The notes under the pieces were generated by a model. That model was not told where the DNA came from. It was given only the letters and a program-made list of their open reading frames with translations, and ran no database searches. DNA of 64,000 nt, from assembly GCA_934371915.1 (NCBI GenBank), contig CAKROE010000002.1, positions 39,769 through 103,768 of the forward strand. Reading direction: 5' to 3'. Positions 1 through 6,929 of the stretch are shown one piece after another (position 1 is the stretch's first letter; every line of letters starts with the position of its first letter). The DNA comes from an uncultured Blautia sp. (lineage in GTDB: Bacteria; Bacillota; Clostridia; Lachnospirales; Lachnospiraceae). The position numbers and the translations under genes are program-made.

Positions 1-215
1 GGCCATCCAGTTTTTCTTAATTTGTGGACTCTGAATCTACTTATTGTCTTCAAGGTCATCCGTTTTCCTCAATCCTCGTTGGTCTCTTGACACCTTACTC
101 CTCTCCTGGTCATTTCAGCCCCTGATTTCTGTGGACTTCCCAACAGCTTACTCTTCTAACGGTCATTCCGGCATCCGATTTTTCCTTCTCAATAAAGTTG
201 GTATATTCCTGTCCT
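1..215. repeat. Degenerate 53-54 bp tandem repeat, left copy
   Basis: Four units start at 1, 54, 108 and 161, each opening with GGYCATYC and followed by T/C-rich sequence. The period of 53-54 bp and the partial matches (TCATCC, then a TTTTCCT-like tract, then CTTACTCTTCT near the end of the unit) link it to the much cleaner 53-bp array at 63290-64000. It looks like a decayed array of the same family. It lies downstream of the aroE stop codon and has no convincing reading frame. Confidence 0.6.
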
Positions 216-289
216 ACTCCACTCAGAACTCTTGAACCCTTCCCCTCTCCATTCGTCACGCAGCTTCTCAAGCCGTATATTCTCTCTTC

Positions 290-1156
290 TTATGAAAAAT
301 ATTTCTCTTTGATGATCTCAACCGGCATTTCTTCTCCGGTCCAGAGTTTAAAGGACGCAGCTCCCTGATACAGAAGCATGTACATACCGTTTCCGGTTTT
401 GCATCCGGCTTCTTTTGCTTCGCGGAGAAGTCTTGTCTCCTGCGGATTATAGATTACGTCAAATACAAACAGATCTTTGTGGAACATGCTGGTATCGGTG
501 ATGATCGTTCTGTCTACGTTTGGTGCCATACCTACGGAAGTACCGTTTACAAGGATCACACTATCTGCGATGGATGCACGGAGAATTTCCGGATCATCGA
601 AATCATGCAGAGTAACCTTGCATTCTGTACGCTCATTTAATTTGGCAACGATCTCTTCTGCTCTGCTGAAGAAATTGTCTCTTACGTTGAATACGTTGAT
701 CTCAGCTACGCCATCCAGTGCAGCCTGTACAAGGATTGCTGTTGCAGCTCCGCCGGCACCGAGAAGTGTCATCTTTTTGCCGATGATGTCGACACCATTC
801 TCAGCAACGGCTCTCATAAATCCAACACCGTCTGTCGTGTAAGCTGTCAGTACGCCATTGTCGTTAACGATGGTATTACATGCTCCGGAGATCTCGGATG
901 CAGGAGATACTTTGTCAGCAAGTTTGCACATGATGTTTTTGCCCGGCATGGTGATGTTCCAGCCTCTTGCTCCCATTGTGCGAAGTCCCTGAACGGCTTC
1001 CGGCATTTTATCCTCCGGTACGTCAAATGCAAGATATGTATAATCCAGCCCGAGCTGATCGCATGCTTCGTTGTGCATTTCCGGGGAAACGCTGTGTGCG
1101 ACCGGGCTTCCAAGTAAACATAATAATCCGGTGTGTCCTGTGATATGTTTTGACAT
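290..1156 (-). CDS. aroE: Shikimate/quinate dehydrogenase, AroE/YdiB family (copy 1)
   Basis: A 288-residue protein of normal AroE length that should interconvert 3-dehydroshikimate and shikimate, and possibly 3-dehydroquinate and quinate, in the cytoplasm with a nicotinamide cofactor. The substrate-binding segment HSVSPEMHN is at residues 21-29. The catalytic Lys is at about 73 (MPGK) and the catalytic Asp at about 109 (TTDGVGF). The dinucleotide loop GAGGAA is at about 133-138. After the second Rossmann strand it reads FNVRDNFF; an Asp here resembles YdiB (FNRRDEFF) rather than the Arg of NADP-specific AroE, which suggests NAD use or dual cofactor use. An AAAGGA box precedes the ATG. A paralogue lies at 13375-14262. 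The promoter coincides with the left junction of a mobile island. Confidence 0.9.
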   Translation of the reverse strand: MSKHITGHTGLLCLLGSPVAHSVSPEMHNEACDQLGLDYTYLAFDVPEDKMPEAVQGLRTMGARGWNITMPGKNIMCKLADKVSPASEISGACNTIVNDNGVLTAYTTDGVGFMRAVAENGVDIIGKKMTLLGAGGAATAILVQAALDGVAEINVFNVRDNFFSRAEEIVAKLNERTECKVTLHDFDDPEILRASIADSVILVNGTSVGMAPNVDRTIITDTSMFHKDLFVFDVIYNPQETRLLREAKEAGCKTGNGMYMLLYQGAASFKLWTGEEMPVEIIKEKYFS

Positions 1157-1218
1157 AATCCATTTTCCTTTCCGCGTCTAAAAATTTGGCAATTTTCTCT
1201 TGCCTGTACATGTGGTTT

Positions 1219-1248
1219 ATTATACACGATTTAAAGTGATAAAGCAAG
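1219..1248 (-). promoter_or_regulatory. aroE promoter overlapping left attachment site (attL)
   Basis: On the minus strand TTGCTT and TATAAT are separated by 17 bp, a good sigma-A promoter for aroE. Positions 1222-1248 are identical to 11821-11847 in direct orientation (27 bp), and the two copies bracket the integrase-bearing island, so this is the best candidate for attL. The -35 and spacer lie inside the core. In the right-hand copy the -10 reads TATCAT. A second direct repeat (about 20 bp, one mismatch) at 1290-1309 and 11787-11806 is an alternative core. Confidence 0.65.
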
Positions 1249-1356
1249 GCTAGCTTTTATCATGTTTCGTCTAGTGCCGAAAAGCCTGTAAAATCAAGGG
1301 TTTGCGGACTTCTGAGCATTTTTTATATTTCGTCTGGTTTCGTCTTTTTTCTTTCA

Positions 1357-1380
1357 TTTGGCATAAAATTTGGCATAAAA
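1357..1380. repeat. Tandem 12-bp repeats, possible integrase arm sites (left)
   Basis: Two perfect copies of TTTGGCATAAAA lie head to tail at 1357-1368 and 1369-1380, between attL and the integrase. The pair TTTGGTATAAA/TTTGGTATAAAA at 11725-11747 lies near the other end of the island, and one more copy is at 12264-12275 outside it. Their place near both ends fits arm-type sites bound by the N-terminal domain of the integrase. That role is inferred. Confidence 0.45.
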
Positions 1381-1427
1381 TTGTATTTAAAAAGCCACAC
1401 CCTAATAGTAAGGAATGGCTTTGATTA

Positions 1428-2639
1428 TTACATCACATTTTCCAGTTTTTTTATTTCGTTCTGTACTCGAACTTTATCGACATGATTGTAGATTTCCATT
1501 GTAACTGCTATATTTGAATGTCCCATGATTGTTTGCAAAACTTTTACATCCATGCCGGACTCAGCACATCTGGTGCAAAATGTATGTCTTAAGATATGGG
1601 GACTTATGTGTGGTAGTAGTTCCGGCTCTCTGTGCTCTTTTTCTGCTCTGGCAATTTCCATCTTGTTATAAGCCTTGACAATTCCGTCCAGTGCTTTACC
1701 AAAATTGCGGTTATTCATCGGTGTGCCATTACGAGTTAAAAACACCAGCCCTTTTTCTCCATCAACTTTCTGCTCCTTTCCTCTTTTGCCAAGTATGAGA
1801 TCAAGCTCTTTCTGCTTTATCAGGGCTTTCTTTGCATTTTCTGTCAATGGTATATCTCGTTTCCCTGAATTGCTCTTTGTTGGCGCAAAACGATAACAAT
1901 AACTCCCCTCGCTAGTTCTGTAGACAAGCTGTCTATCTATATGTACAATATTATTCTTCAGGTCTATACGATCTGCCGTTAAACCTATCGCCTCACTGAT
2001 TCTCAGTCCTGTTGACAGTAGAAAGAGAATTAACGGATAATGCACGCACCATGTATTATTGTCCCTTATAAACTCTAACAAAGCCTCCTGTTCCTTTATT
2101 GTTAAAGCTCTTTTATCTGTAGGTTCTGTTTTTATTTCACGTCCACAATCAGCACATGGATTTTTTCTGATGAGATCATTTTTTACTGCAAATTGCAATA
2201 CCATAGATAAAAGTGTTTCATATCGTTTAATTGAACTTGCTTTTGCGCCTTTACTTCTGAGGTCTGCAATCCATTTCTTAATATGATATTGTTTAATCTG
2301 AGCTATTTTCATATCAGACAGTAGACTGGTTTTTATATTGGCATTCCAATGAATAGTGTAATTAATTCTTGTCGATTCCCGGATATTGCTTTTGGATTCC
2401 ATAAATACATTAAAGAGCTGATTCAGCGTTAAATCACCGCCCCGGCTGTCAATTCCATCTGCAATATCTTTTTGTATTTGTTGCTCTTTTCCTCGTAATT
2501 CCTGTAAAGTAACTGCATATATTGTACTTCGCTTTCCTAAAGCATCCGTCCATCTATAACAGTAGCGACCATCTTTGTTTTGACTTTCGCCAACTTTCAG
2601 CACTCTACCCCTGCCGTCTACTCTCTTTTTTCTTGCCAT
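1428..2639 (-). CDS. int: Tyrosine recombinase (integrase) of the island
   Basis: This 403-residue phage/Tn916-type site-specific recombinase should integrate and excise the island. It has an N-terminal arm-binding region, a SAM-like core-binding domain at about 70-170 and a C-terminal catalytic domain. The first catalytic Arg is in STGLRISEAIGL, the HxxR box is in PHILRHTFC, a His/Trp-position residue is in GHSNIAVTMEIYNHV, and the nucleophilic Tyr is the Y of EIYNHV. The gene reads toward attL, about 180 bp away, the usual place for an element integrase. A ribosome-binding site AAAGGAG lies just upstream of the ATG. A run of small minus-strand genes precedes it, probably in the same transcript. 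Confidence 0.95.
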   Translation of the reverse strand: MARKKRVDGRGRVLKVGESQNKDGRYCYRWTDALGKRSTIYAVTLQELRGKEQQIQKDIADGIDSRGGDLTLNQLFNVFMESKSNIRESTRINYTIHWNANIKTSLLSDMKIAQIKQYHIKKWIADLRSKGAKASSIKRYETLLSMVLQFAVKNDLIRKNPCADCGREIKTEPTDKRALTIKEQEALLEFIRDNNTWCVHYPLILFLLSTGLRISEAIGLTADRIDLKNNIVHIDRQLVYRTSEGSYCYRFAPTKSNSGKRDIPLTENAKKALIKQKELDLILGKRGKEQKVDGEKGLVFLTRNGTPMNNRNFGKALDGIVKAYNKMEIARAEKEHREPELLPHISPHILRHTFCTRCAESGMDVKVLQTIMGHSNIAVTMEIYNHVDKVRVQNEIKKLENVM

Positions 2640-2695
2640 ATTTCCACAACTCCTTTATTACAAAAGGGCAGCAGTTTCGCCGCCCTCTGATCTGT

Positions 2696-2803
2696 TTAAT
2701 CTTCTTTCAGATAAAGATACTGTAAGAGCTTGTACACTCTTTTCAACGTGTTTTCTGTCTTCACTTTATCCAGTAGTTCAATAATCTTTTCTTTGTAATC
2801 CAT
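2696..2803 (-). CDS. Small helical protein, 35 aa, unknown
   Basis: The short reading frame starts at an ATG with GGAGGT six bases upstream and is predicted to be mostly helical and charged (MDYKEKIIELL at the N terminus, YLKED at the C terminus). The same strand holds a second, similar frame immediately upstream (2808-2918): both follow the pattern MxYxExIxExL, then a Ser/Thr-Glu, then an aromatic-rich helix. Such peptides are frequent next to integrases in Lachnospiraceae elements. No function is known to me. It sits 56 bp upstream of the integrase start. Confidence 0.55.
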   Translation of the reverse strand: MDYKEKIIELLDKVKTENTLKRVYKLLQYLYLKED

Positions 2804-2807
2804 AGTA

Positions 2808-2918
2808 CTACCTCCAGTACCTTTTCGGAATATCAGATATAATAAGATAAATGTACCGCAAAATCTTCTCTGACTGGATTGCATTGAGCATTTCTGCTAT
2901 TTCTTCTCTATAGTTCAT
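2808..2918 (-). CDS. Small helical protein, 36 aa, unknown (paralogue of 2696-2803)
   Basis: The frame starts at an ATG overlapping the stop codon of the 99-residue gene upstream (ATGA) and has a GGAG box in that gene's end. It encodes a short helical peptide beginning MNYREEIAEML and ending RYW. Its own stop lies in the ribosome-binding site of the next small gene, so the two are probably translationally coupled. Similarity to the 35-residue neighbour suggests a tandem duplication. No function is assigned. Confidence 0.5.
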   Translation of the reverse strand: MNYREEIAEMLNAIQSEKILRYIYLIISDIPKRYWR

Positions 2919-3214
2919 TGTTTTTCTCCTGTTGCTGTCGCATTTTCTTTGTACTTCTTAATTAGTAAGTAATTTGATAAGTTAAGTATTCTTCTAATAT
3001 CGCCACCATTATTTAAGCCTAAAATATTCCATATCAGAAAAAATCTATCTCTATCTTCTTCGGACATTTTCTTGCGTGTATCTTCCTTACTTCCCTGCGA
3101 AAGAATTTCCGCTGCTTCAAGGGTACGCTGTAAGAAATATCTATCCTTATTCGTTTTGACAACTTCTGCAATTGCTTCTCTACAAGGAACCTGAGTCAAA
3201 TCACATCTCTCCAT
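2915..3214 (-). CDS. Hypothetical protein, 99 aa, island gene
   Basis: I do not recognise this family. The protein is charged, with no membrane segment or signal peptide, and contains a stretch of predicted helices (residues 25-60, rich in Glu, Lys and Arg). An AGGAGG box lies nine bases before the ATG. Its start overlaps the end of the 180-residue gene by 14 bp and its stop overlaps the next small gene by 4 bp, so it is one cistron of a tightly packed operon that ends with the integrase. Confidence 0.7.
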   Translation of the reverse strand: MERCDLTQVPCREAIAEVVKTNKDRYFLQRTLEAAEILSQGSKEDTRKKMSEEDRDRFFLIWNILGLNNGGDIRRILNLSNYLLIKKYKENATATGEKQ

Positions 3215-3743
3215 CGTTTTTTTCCTCCTGTTCTTGTCTCTTATATACCGCTTTTGCAGTCCCGTAAACCTGTTTCAACAGCTCTAAATCTGTAATACGT
3301 AGCGAAAAATTAATGACATCCTGTTGCATGATTAAAACAGCTTTCTGATTGTAAAAAGTATCTCTGTCCTTTTCGGCTGTCTGCAATTTGGCTTTGAGGT
3401 CTGTAATAACCTCAGATGCAAGCGGCTGTGGTGTGTCTGCTTTATCCGGCACACCCTCTGAAAGCGAGTCAAGTTGTTTCAGTGCATCAAAATAAGCCTG
3501 TGTTCTCAGTCCATCGCATAAAGTTGTAAGTTGTTCGTCAATTTCTTCCCGATACGAAGCAGCTGCATCTTGTTCGAGTTTTTCAATAGCTTTCTGTAGC
3601 TTCTGCGGCTTTCCCCTGTAAACTTTCTTGAACTGTTCAACCCGTTCTGGCAGGATGTTGTTATAGAAATCCTTCCACAGTGAAACCTCTTTTTTATCGA
3701 GTTCCTTTGTAATTCTGTCTTCGTAATATTTTGAGTAATTCAT
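3201..3743 (-). CDS. Hypothetical coiled-coil protein, 180 aa, island gene
   Basis: Unknown family. The chain is highly charged and helical throughout: residues 1-75 are Lys/Glu-rich, a short Pro-containing linker follows at about 100-108, and a second coiled-coil-like segment runs to the end. No cysteine or histidine cluster, signal peptide or membrane helix is present. A GGGGGAATG-type box precedes the start, and the preceding 31-residue frame ends three bases before it. It is likely a structural or regulatory accessory of the island. Confidence 0.7.
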   Translation of the reverse strand: MNYSKYYEDRITKELDKKEVSLWKDFYNNILPERVEQFKKVYRGKPQKLQKAIEKLEQDAAASYREEIDEQLTTLCDGLRTQAYFDALKQLDSLSEGVPDKADTPQPLASEVITDLKAKLQTAEKDRDTFYNQKAVLIMQQDVINFSLRITDLELLKQVYGTAKAVYKRQEQEEKNDGEM

Positions 3744-3747
3744 GATT

Positions 3748-3843
3748 TCATTCCCCCTTCTCTAATCCGTGAATATAGTTGCATACTGTGCCGGTGATAA
3801 AACCTCCTGCAAAAATCATAAGAACGTCCACTACTGATATCAT
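3748..3843 (-). CDS. Small membrane peptide, 31 aa
   Basis: A short frame encodes one hydrophobic stretch (VVDVLMIFAGGFITGTV) followed by a charged tail ending GLEKGE. It begins with ATG after a weak AAAGGA box and ends just before the 180-residue gene, so it could be translated from the same mRNA. The divergent predicted small RNA at 3903-3975 starts 60 bp away on the other strand. Single-helix peptides of this kind occur in type I toxin modules and as phage membrane peptides, but nothing here proves either. Confidence 0.4.
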   Translation of the reverse strand: MISVVDVLMIFAGGFITGTVCNYIHGLEKGE

Positions 3844-3867
3844 TTTTTTGTTCGTTCCTTTCTTTTG

Positions 3868-3975
3868 TTGATTCGAGGGGAATGAACTGCTATAATGTTC
3901 ACAGCCCCTCATTTGCGTGTTTGACGGGTTACCTTGCCCCTATCAGAGTTGCCGCTCTGGTAAGGGGTTTTTTAT
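3868..3975 (+). ncRNA. Predicted small RNA of about 70 nt with own promoter and terminator
   Basis: TTGATT (3868-3873) and TATAAT (3891-3896) are spaced by exactly 17 bp. The transcript would start near 3903 and end at a hairpin, in which CCCCTATCAGAG pairs with CTCTGGTAAGGGG, followed by six T residues (about 3938-3974). No reading frame fits. A palindrome with arms GAGGGG..GAAC and GTTC..CCCCTC spans the -10 box (3875-3910) and could be an operator. It runs opposite to the surrounding genes and is antisense to the stretch between the 64-residue gene and the 31-residue membrane peptide. Confidence 0.55.
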
Positions 3976-3983
3976 TGAATTTG

Positions 3984-4178
3984 TCAAAGTAAACATTCTT
4001 TACGCTCCCTTCTTCTGCCATGCTCTGCATCCACCAGGGGACGAAGTAAAGCAAGTTCTTGATCAATCTGTTGTAACTCTTCCTCGTATTCTGGAAGCCA
4101 GTCAGTGCCATTATGCGTTAAAATATACGTTTTTCGATTTGCCAACTGAATGTATCTCAAAACTTCTTCTGCTGTCAT
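3984..4178 (-). CDS. Hypothetical protein, 64 aa, island gene
   Basis: A small soluble protein of unknown family, rich in Glu, Gln and Leu in its second half (EEELQQIDQELALLRPLV), so probably a helical dimer. Its ATG overlaps the stop of the 107-residue gene (ATGA), a sign of translational coupling. It ends in the region antisense to the predicted small RNA at 3903-3975. An overlapping frame in another phase lacks a start context and was left out. Confidence 0.6.
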   Translation of the reverse strand: MTAEEVLRYIQLANRKTYILTHNGTDWLPEYEEELQQIDQELALLRPLVDAEHGRRRERKECLL

Positions 4179-4498
4179 ATCGGTTGTACCTGGGATTTCC
4201 CGAAAAAGCTCGCCTTATAAGTAGCAGAATCGCCCCGGCTTCCCCAGATCAAGACTGCACCAAACAGTGCCTTGCTTCCGTGAACGACCTCGAATCCGGC
4301 TTTTTTCCATCCATCCCAAGTATTTGTTGCCTCTGTGACTCCTGCTGCATGTTTTGCATCTTCAATTCTCTTTGCGTTGATTTCTTCTGCCTTTGCAGAT
4401 AACCATGCTCTGTGAAGTGCTTCTGCAAATCTGATGTCCTTTGTCTTACGATAAACCTTCCATGCTTTCAACATAATCTTACTGAGACTGTACTTCAT
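4175..4498 (-). CDS. Hypothetical conserved island protein, 107 aa
   Basis: I do not recognise a named family. The first 50 residues are basic and helical, and the second half is richer in Gly and Trp (NTWDGWKKAGFEVVHG). A strong GGAGG box lies eight bases before the ATG. It is the first solid gene of the minus-strand operon driven from the promoter at 4653-4681. A 15-codon frame (MLEGLRGI at its start) lies directly upstream and its TAA shares a base with this ATG, so it may act as a coupling leader peptide. Confidence 0.65.
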   Translation of the reverse strand: MKYSLSKIMLKAWKVYRKTKDIRFAEALHRAWLSAKAEEINAKRIEDAKHAAGVTEATNTWDGWKKAGFEVVHGSKALFGAVLIWGSRGDSATYKASFFGKSQVQPI

Positions 4499-4652
4499 TA
4501 TGCATTCCTCCTTTGTTTTTCAATGCCTCTCAGCCCTTCAAGCATCTTCCTGACTATTGATATGCCCTATTGCGATTCTCACAGGTATATGGCTTGAAGT
4601 ATTGGGGGCTTTCGGCTCTCCCGGCTGTTGTCTGTTCCCTTGAACTGATTAT

Positions 4653-4769
4653 ATTATAGTATATTGTACCCGATATATCAATAGAAATACCTACCAATAT
4701 TGTACCCGATATATCTTTGCTATTTTGTGCAACTTGTATATTGTACCCAATAGCATTATTGAATATAAT
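4653..4769. promoter_or_regulatory. Divergent promoters with three operator repeats
   Basis: Three direct repeats of ATATTGTACCC start at 4661, 4697 and 4738; the first two extend to ATATTGTACCCGATATATC. A minus-strand promoter (TTGATA at 4676-4681, TATAAT at 4653-4658, 17-bp spacer) overlaps repeat 1 and reads into the integrase-side operon. A plus-strand promoter (TTGTAC at 4741-4746, TATAAT at 4764-4769, 17 bp) overlaps repeat 3 and drives the small regulator at 4810. One protein bound at the repeats could block both promoters. The regulator next door is the obvious candidate. Confidence 0.7.
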
Positions 4770-4809
4770 TAAAATACTTATATCAAACTTTTCAGAAAGA
4801 AGGTGCACC

Positions 4810-5028
4810 ATGTCAGATGAAAGCAAAGTAAGCAAAGCGCAGCAAAAAGCAGTTGCTAAATACATGAAAAACAATTACGATGAAATCAAAGTTCGTGTTG
4901 AAAAAGGTAAACGTGAAATTATAAAAGCAGCAGCAGAGCAAGCAGGTGAATCCGTAAACGGCTACATCAAAAAAGCTGTAGATCAGCGGATGGAACGTGA
5001 AGCTGCTGACAATGACCCAGTGTTTTAG
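4810..5028 (+). CDS. Ribbon-helix-helix-like regulator, 72 aa
   Basis: A small, very basic protein with the shape of an Arc/MetJ-type regulator: a Lys-rich N-terminal segment, a short strand-like stretch (EIKVRVEKG), helix A (REIIKAAAEQAG) and helix B (SVNGYIKKAVDQRM). The motif AAEQAGESVNGYIKKAV is typical of plasmid and phage RHH repressors and antitoxins. The AGAAGGTG box lies just before the ATG. It is transcribed divergently from the integrase operon, and three repeats lie in the shared promoter region, so it is probably an autorepressor that also controls the other promoter. Confidence 0.75.
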   Translation: MSDESKVSKAQQKAVAKYMKNNYDEIKVRVEKGKREIIKAAAEQAGESVNGYIKKAVDQRMEREAADNDPVF

Positions 5029-5052
5029 TAAATGCCTGATATGATACAAAGC

Positions 5053-5175
5053 TTGAACATTTGTTCTGAATATGTTATACTAACAGAAGTAATTTGAGCT
5101 ACGCTGATGTAGGCTTAAGACATAGGTCAACACCAGAACATTAAGGCTACTGTTTCATACAGTGGCTTTTTTGTT
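5053..5175 (+). ncRNA. Predicted small RNA a (tandem array of three)
   Basis: TTGAAC (5053-5058) and TATACT (5076-5081) are 17 bp apart with an extended TGT before the -10. The RNA would start near 5088 and end at the hairpin AAGGCTACTGT/ACAGTGGCTT followed by six T (5143-5172), about 85 nt. An internal hairpin (AGCTAC..GTAGGCT) is near its 5' end. There is no credible reading frame. It follows the regulator gene directly. Confidence 0.6.
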
Positions 5176-5265
5176 GCCTGTATGTTATACTGTACATGGG
5201 TAATTTCTCATTCTTTGAATGAACGAAAATGAAAGGACTGTCTTGCTATCAGGCAGTCTTTTTTG
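5176..5265 (+). ncRNA. Predicted small RNA b
   Basis: The extended -10 TGTTATACT (TATACT at 5186-5191) repeats the -10 context of RNA a, but the -35 (TGGCTT at 5163-5168) is weak. The transcript would start near 5198 and end in the hairpin GACTGTCT/AGGCAGTC followed by six T (5233-5264), about 65 nt. No reading frame is present. Confidence 0.5.
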
Positions 5266-5381
5266 TTGCTCTATTGTTCTAATTGTGCTATAATAAATAC
5301 AGATAAAATAATCACCTTTTCTATGGCAGAATCCCGGTGGAACTGGCACGCACAGACCACAGCCGGGATTTTGTTTTTTTA
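5266..5381 (+). ncRNA. Predicted small RNA c
   Basis: TTGCTC (5266-5271) and TATAAT (5289-5294) are 17 bp apart. The RNA would start near 5301 and terminate at a hairpin with stem AATCCCGG/CCGGGATT and a T-rich tail (5330-5380), about 80 nt. It ends just before the stop codon of the convergent gene at 5391, so read-through would be antisense to that gene. Confidence 0.6.
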
Positions 5382-5390
5382 TGTATCGGT

Positions 5391-5654
5391 TTACTTTCTG
5401 ATTTCCGCTTTCATGCGCTTGACTGCATCTTTGGAAAGCTTGTAAAAATCCTGAAAAATAACAGGCGGATGTTTCGTCTCTTTGTCGGAATCTTTAATAT
5501 ATATCGTCTTGATGCAGCTATGAACCGCAAAATATGCTGCCAATTCACTGCCAAGTTCACTTAGTGCAATCTGATATGCTTTTTCAATATTTTCTTTTGA
5601 AATCTTATAATATCTTCCGAACTCAAGAACTAAATAATTAATATAGTGTTCCAT
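5391..5654 (-). CDS. Hypothetical protein, 87 aa, island gene
   Basis: A small soluble protein of unknown family with aromatic-rich helices (MEHYINYLVLEFGRYY) and a basic C terminus (KRMKAEIRK). It lies 20 bp downstream of the 268-residue gene and is probably cotranscribed with it. The plus-strand small-RNA array converges on its 3' end. Confidence 0.6.
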   Translation of the reverse strand: MEHYINYLVLEFGRYYKISKENIEKAYQIALSELGSELAAYFAVHSCIKTIYIKDSDKETKHPPVIFQDFYKLSKDAVKRMKAEIRK

Positions 5655-5674
5655 CCATGCGTGCCGCCTCCCTG

Positions 5675-6481
5675 TTATTCGGTTCGTGTCGCCATCTTCT
5701 GCGAAAGTCCTTTTGCATATTGTGCTGCTGGCGAATTATTCATAACCGGATTAGCTTTGACTCCAAACTGTCCTAATTCTGTAATCTCAACATCTTTATC
5801 TTCTGCTTTTTTAGCAATTTCCTGTTGCATTTTCGCATATTCATATTTAGGAATTTGCGTAATTGTGACATCTTCAAGTGTTGCATTTTCATATTTTTCT
5901 TCTAATCTCTTAATAAATCCACCAGAAGAATCTACAGTGAGCATCATATAATGTCCGGTTACAGGTCCATTAGGCTTTCCTGAATACTCTTTAATGACTG
6001 ATCGAATTTTTTTGTCTACCTCGTCAATTATTCTATTTGCAGATTCTTCTGATGGAACATTCAATTTAAATCCGCTCTGCTTTGCCATCAGCTCACATTT
6101 ACGAACGCAAAAAGAGCTTCTGGAAGTCATAGCGTCTTTTGTAAATGATTCAAGTTCAGCTGATGTGAGCTGAACACCAGACCGAGCAATTATACTGAGT
6201 TTTTCTAACAGATCATAATCAATGTAATTTTCTCGGTATTTTCCAGTGTTTCGGCTTCTCATGCTAGCGGTTACCTCGTCCAATTGTGAAAGATACGTCT
6301 TTCTGATTGAACTAATACTTCCGCTATATTCCACCTTAATTTCTGATATTTTAGAGTCGAGTACAGATTTATTATACTCCCGTTTTGCCCGGTCAAGATC
6401 ACCATTCTGATGTGCTGCGACGTTTTCAATATCTCTTGTAAATCCTGCTAAAATATTCGTATATTTATCAAATCTTCCCAC
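5675..6481 (-). CDS. Hypothetical coiled-coil island protein, about 268 aa
   Basis: I do not recognise the family. The first 110 residues are charged and helical (coiled-coil-like, with SISSIRKTYLSQLDEV). The C-terminal half holds a mixed region with EKYENATLEDVTITQIPKY. There is no signal peptide, membrane helix or metal motif. I chose the GTG start at 6481 because AAAGGAG lies seven bases upstream; an ATG at 6541 would add 20 residues but has no good ribosome-binding site. It follows a 690-bp gene-free stretch, so it probably has its own promoter. Confidence 0.6.
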   Translation of the reverse strand: MGRFDKYTNILAGFTRDIENVAAHQNGDLDRAKREYNKSVLDSKISEIKVEYSGSISSIRKTYLSQLDEVTASMRSRNTGKYRENYIDYDLLEKLSIIARSGVQLTSAELESFTKDAMTSRSSFCVRKCELMAKQSGFKLNVPSEESANRIIDEVDKKIRSVIKEYSGKPNGPVTGHYMMLTVDSSGGFIKRLEEKYENATLEDVTITQIPKYEYAKMQQEIAKKAEDKDVEITELGQFGVKANPVMNNSPAAQYAKGLSQKMATRTE

Positions 6482-6541
6482 TTTCATTCTCCTTTTCTGC
6501 CTGATAAATGAACAGGCTTGTTTTATTTCATTGATTTTCAT

Positions 6542-6894
6542 TGCGTATTTCGCCCTAGAATCGACTTGAAATGTTTTAATGGTAAATTGTCCACATTTGC
6601 GGTTAAAATCGAAAATAGAGCGTTTTTCATAATCAAATACTGTCTTTTTGTTTTTAAAAAAATTTTTGAGGTTGCCATTATACAGGGAGGCTCTTTTTGT
6701 TTGTTCGGGCGGTTTGGCAGCTTATTAGGCTGTCTGGAATACTCCCATATACCCCCTAGGGGCATCCATTCTAGCCCCGTATCGGTGCAAAATCACAGTA
6801 AAAAACCATATTGCTTTTCTGTCCATAAAGTAATAATGTGCCTTGAAATACCCTATTTATAAGGCTTTGCACCGTTTATCACTCCAAATTGTGA
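6542..6894. other. AT-rich gene-free stretch with CCCCTAGGGG palindrome
   Basis: No gene is supported here. The stretch starts with A/T runs and holds a perfect 10-bp palindrome CCCCTAGGGG at 6753-6762. Together with the structured region to its right, it makes a non-coding block of about 690 bp beside the replication genes, a plausible place for an origin of replication or transfer. That function is a guess. Confidence 0.35.
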
Positions 6895-6929
6895 CAATAA
6901 TTATACCAAATGGCAGTAGTCAGCCTCGT

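Noticed and set aside
847..1227. Minus-strand frame of 126 codons overlapping aroE
   Set aside because: It is out of phase with aroE and covers the aroE promoter and ribosome-binding site.
3929..4111. Minus-strand frame of 60 codons overlapping the 64-residue gene
   Set aside because: It lies in another phase within the coupled gene 3984-4178, has no ribosome-binding site, and runs through the small-RNA terminator.
4554..4874. Minus-strand frame of 106 codons across the divergent promoter region
   Set aside because: It is antisense to the regulator start and covers both promoters and the three operator repeats, which better explain the sequence.
6518..6862. Plus-strand frame of 114 codons in the AT-rich gap
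   Set aside because: Low-complexity composition, no ribosome-binding site, and it overlaps the start of the gene on the other strand.
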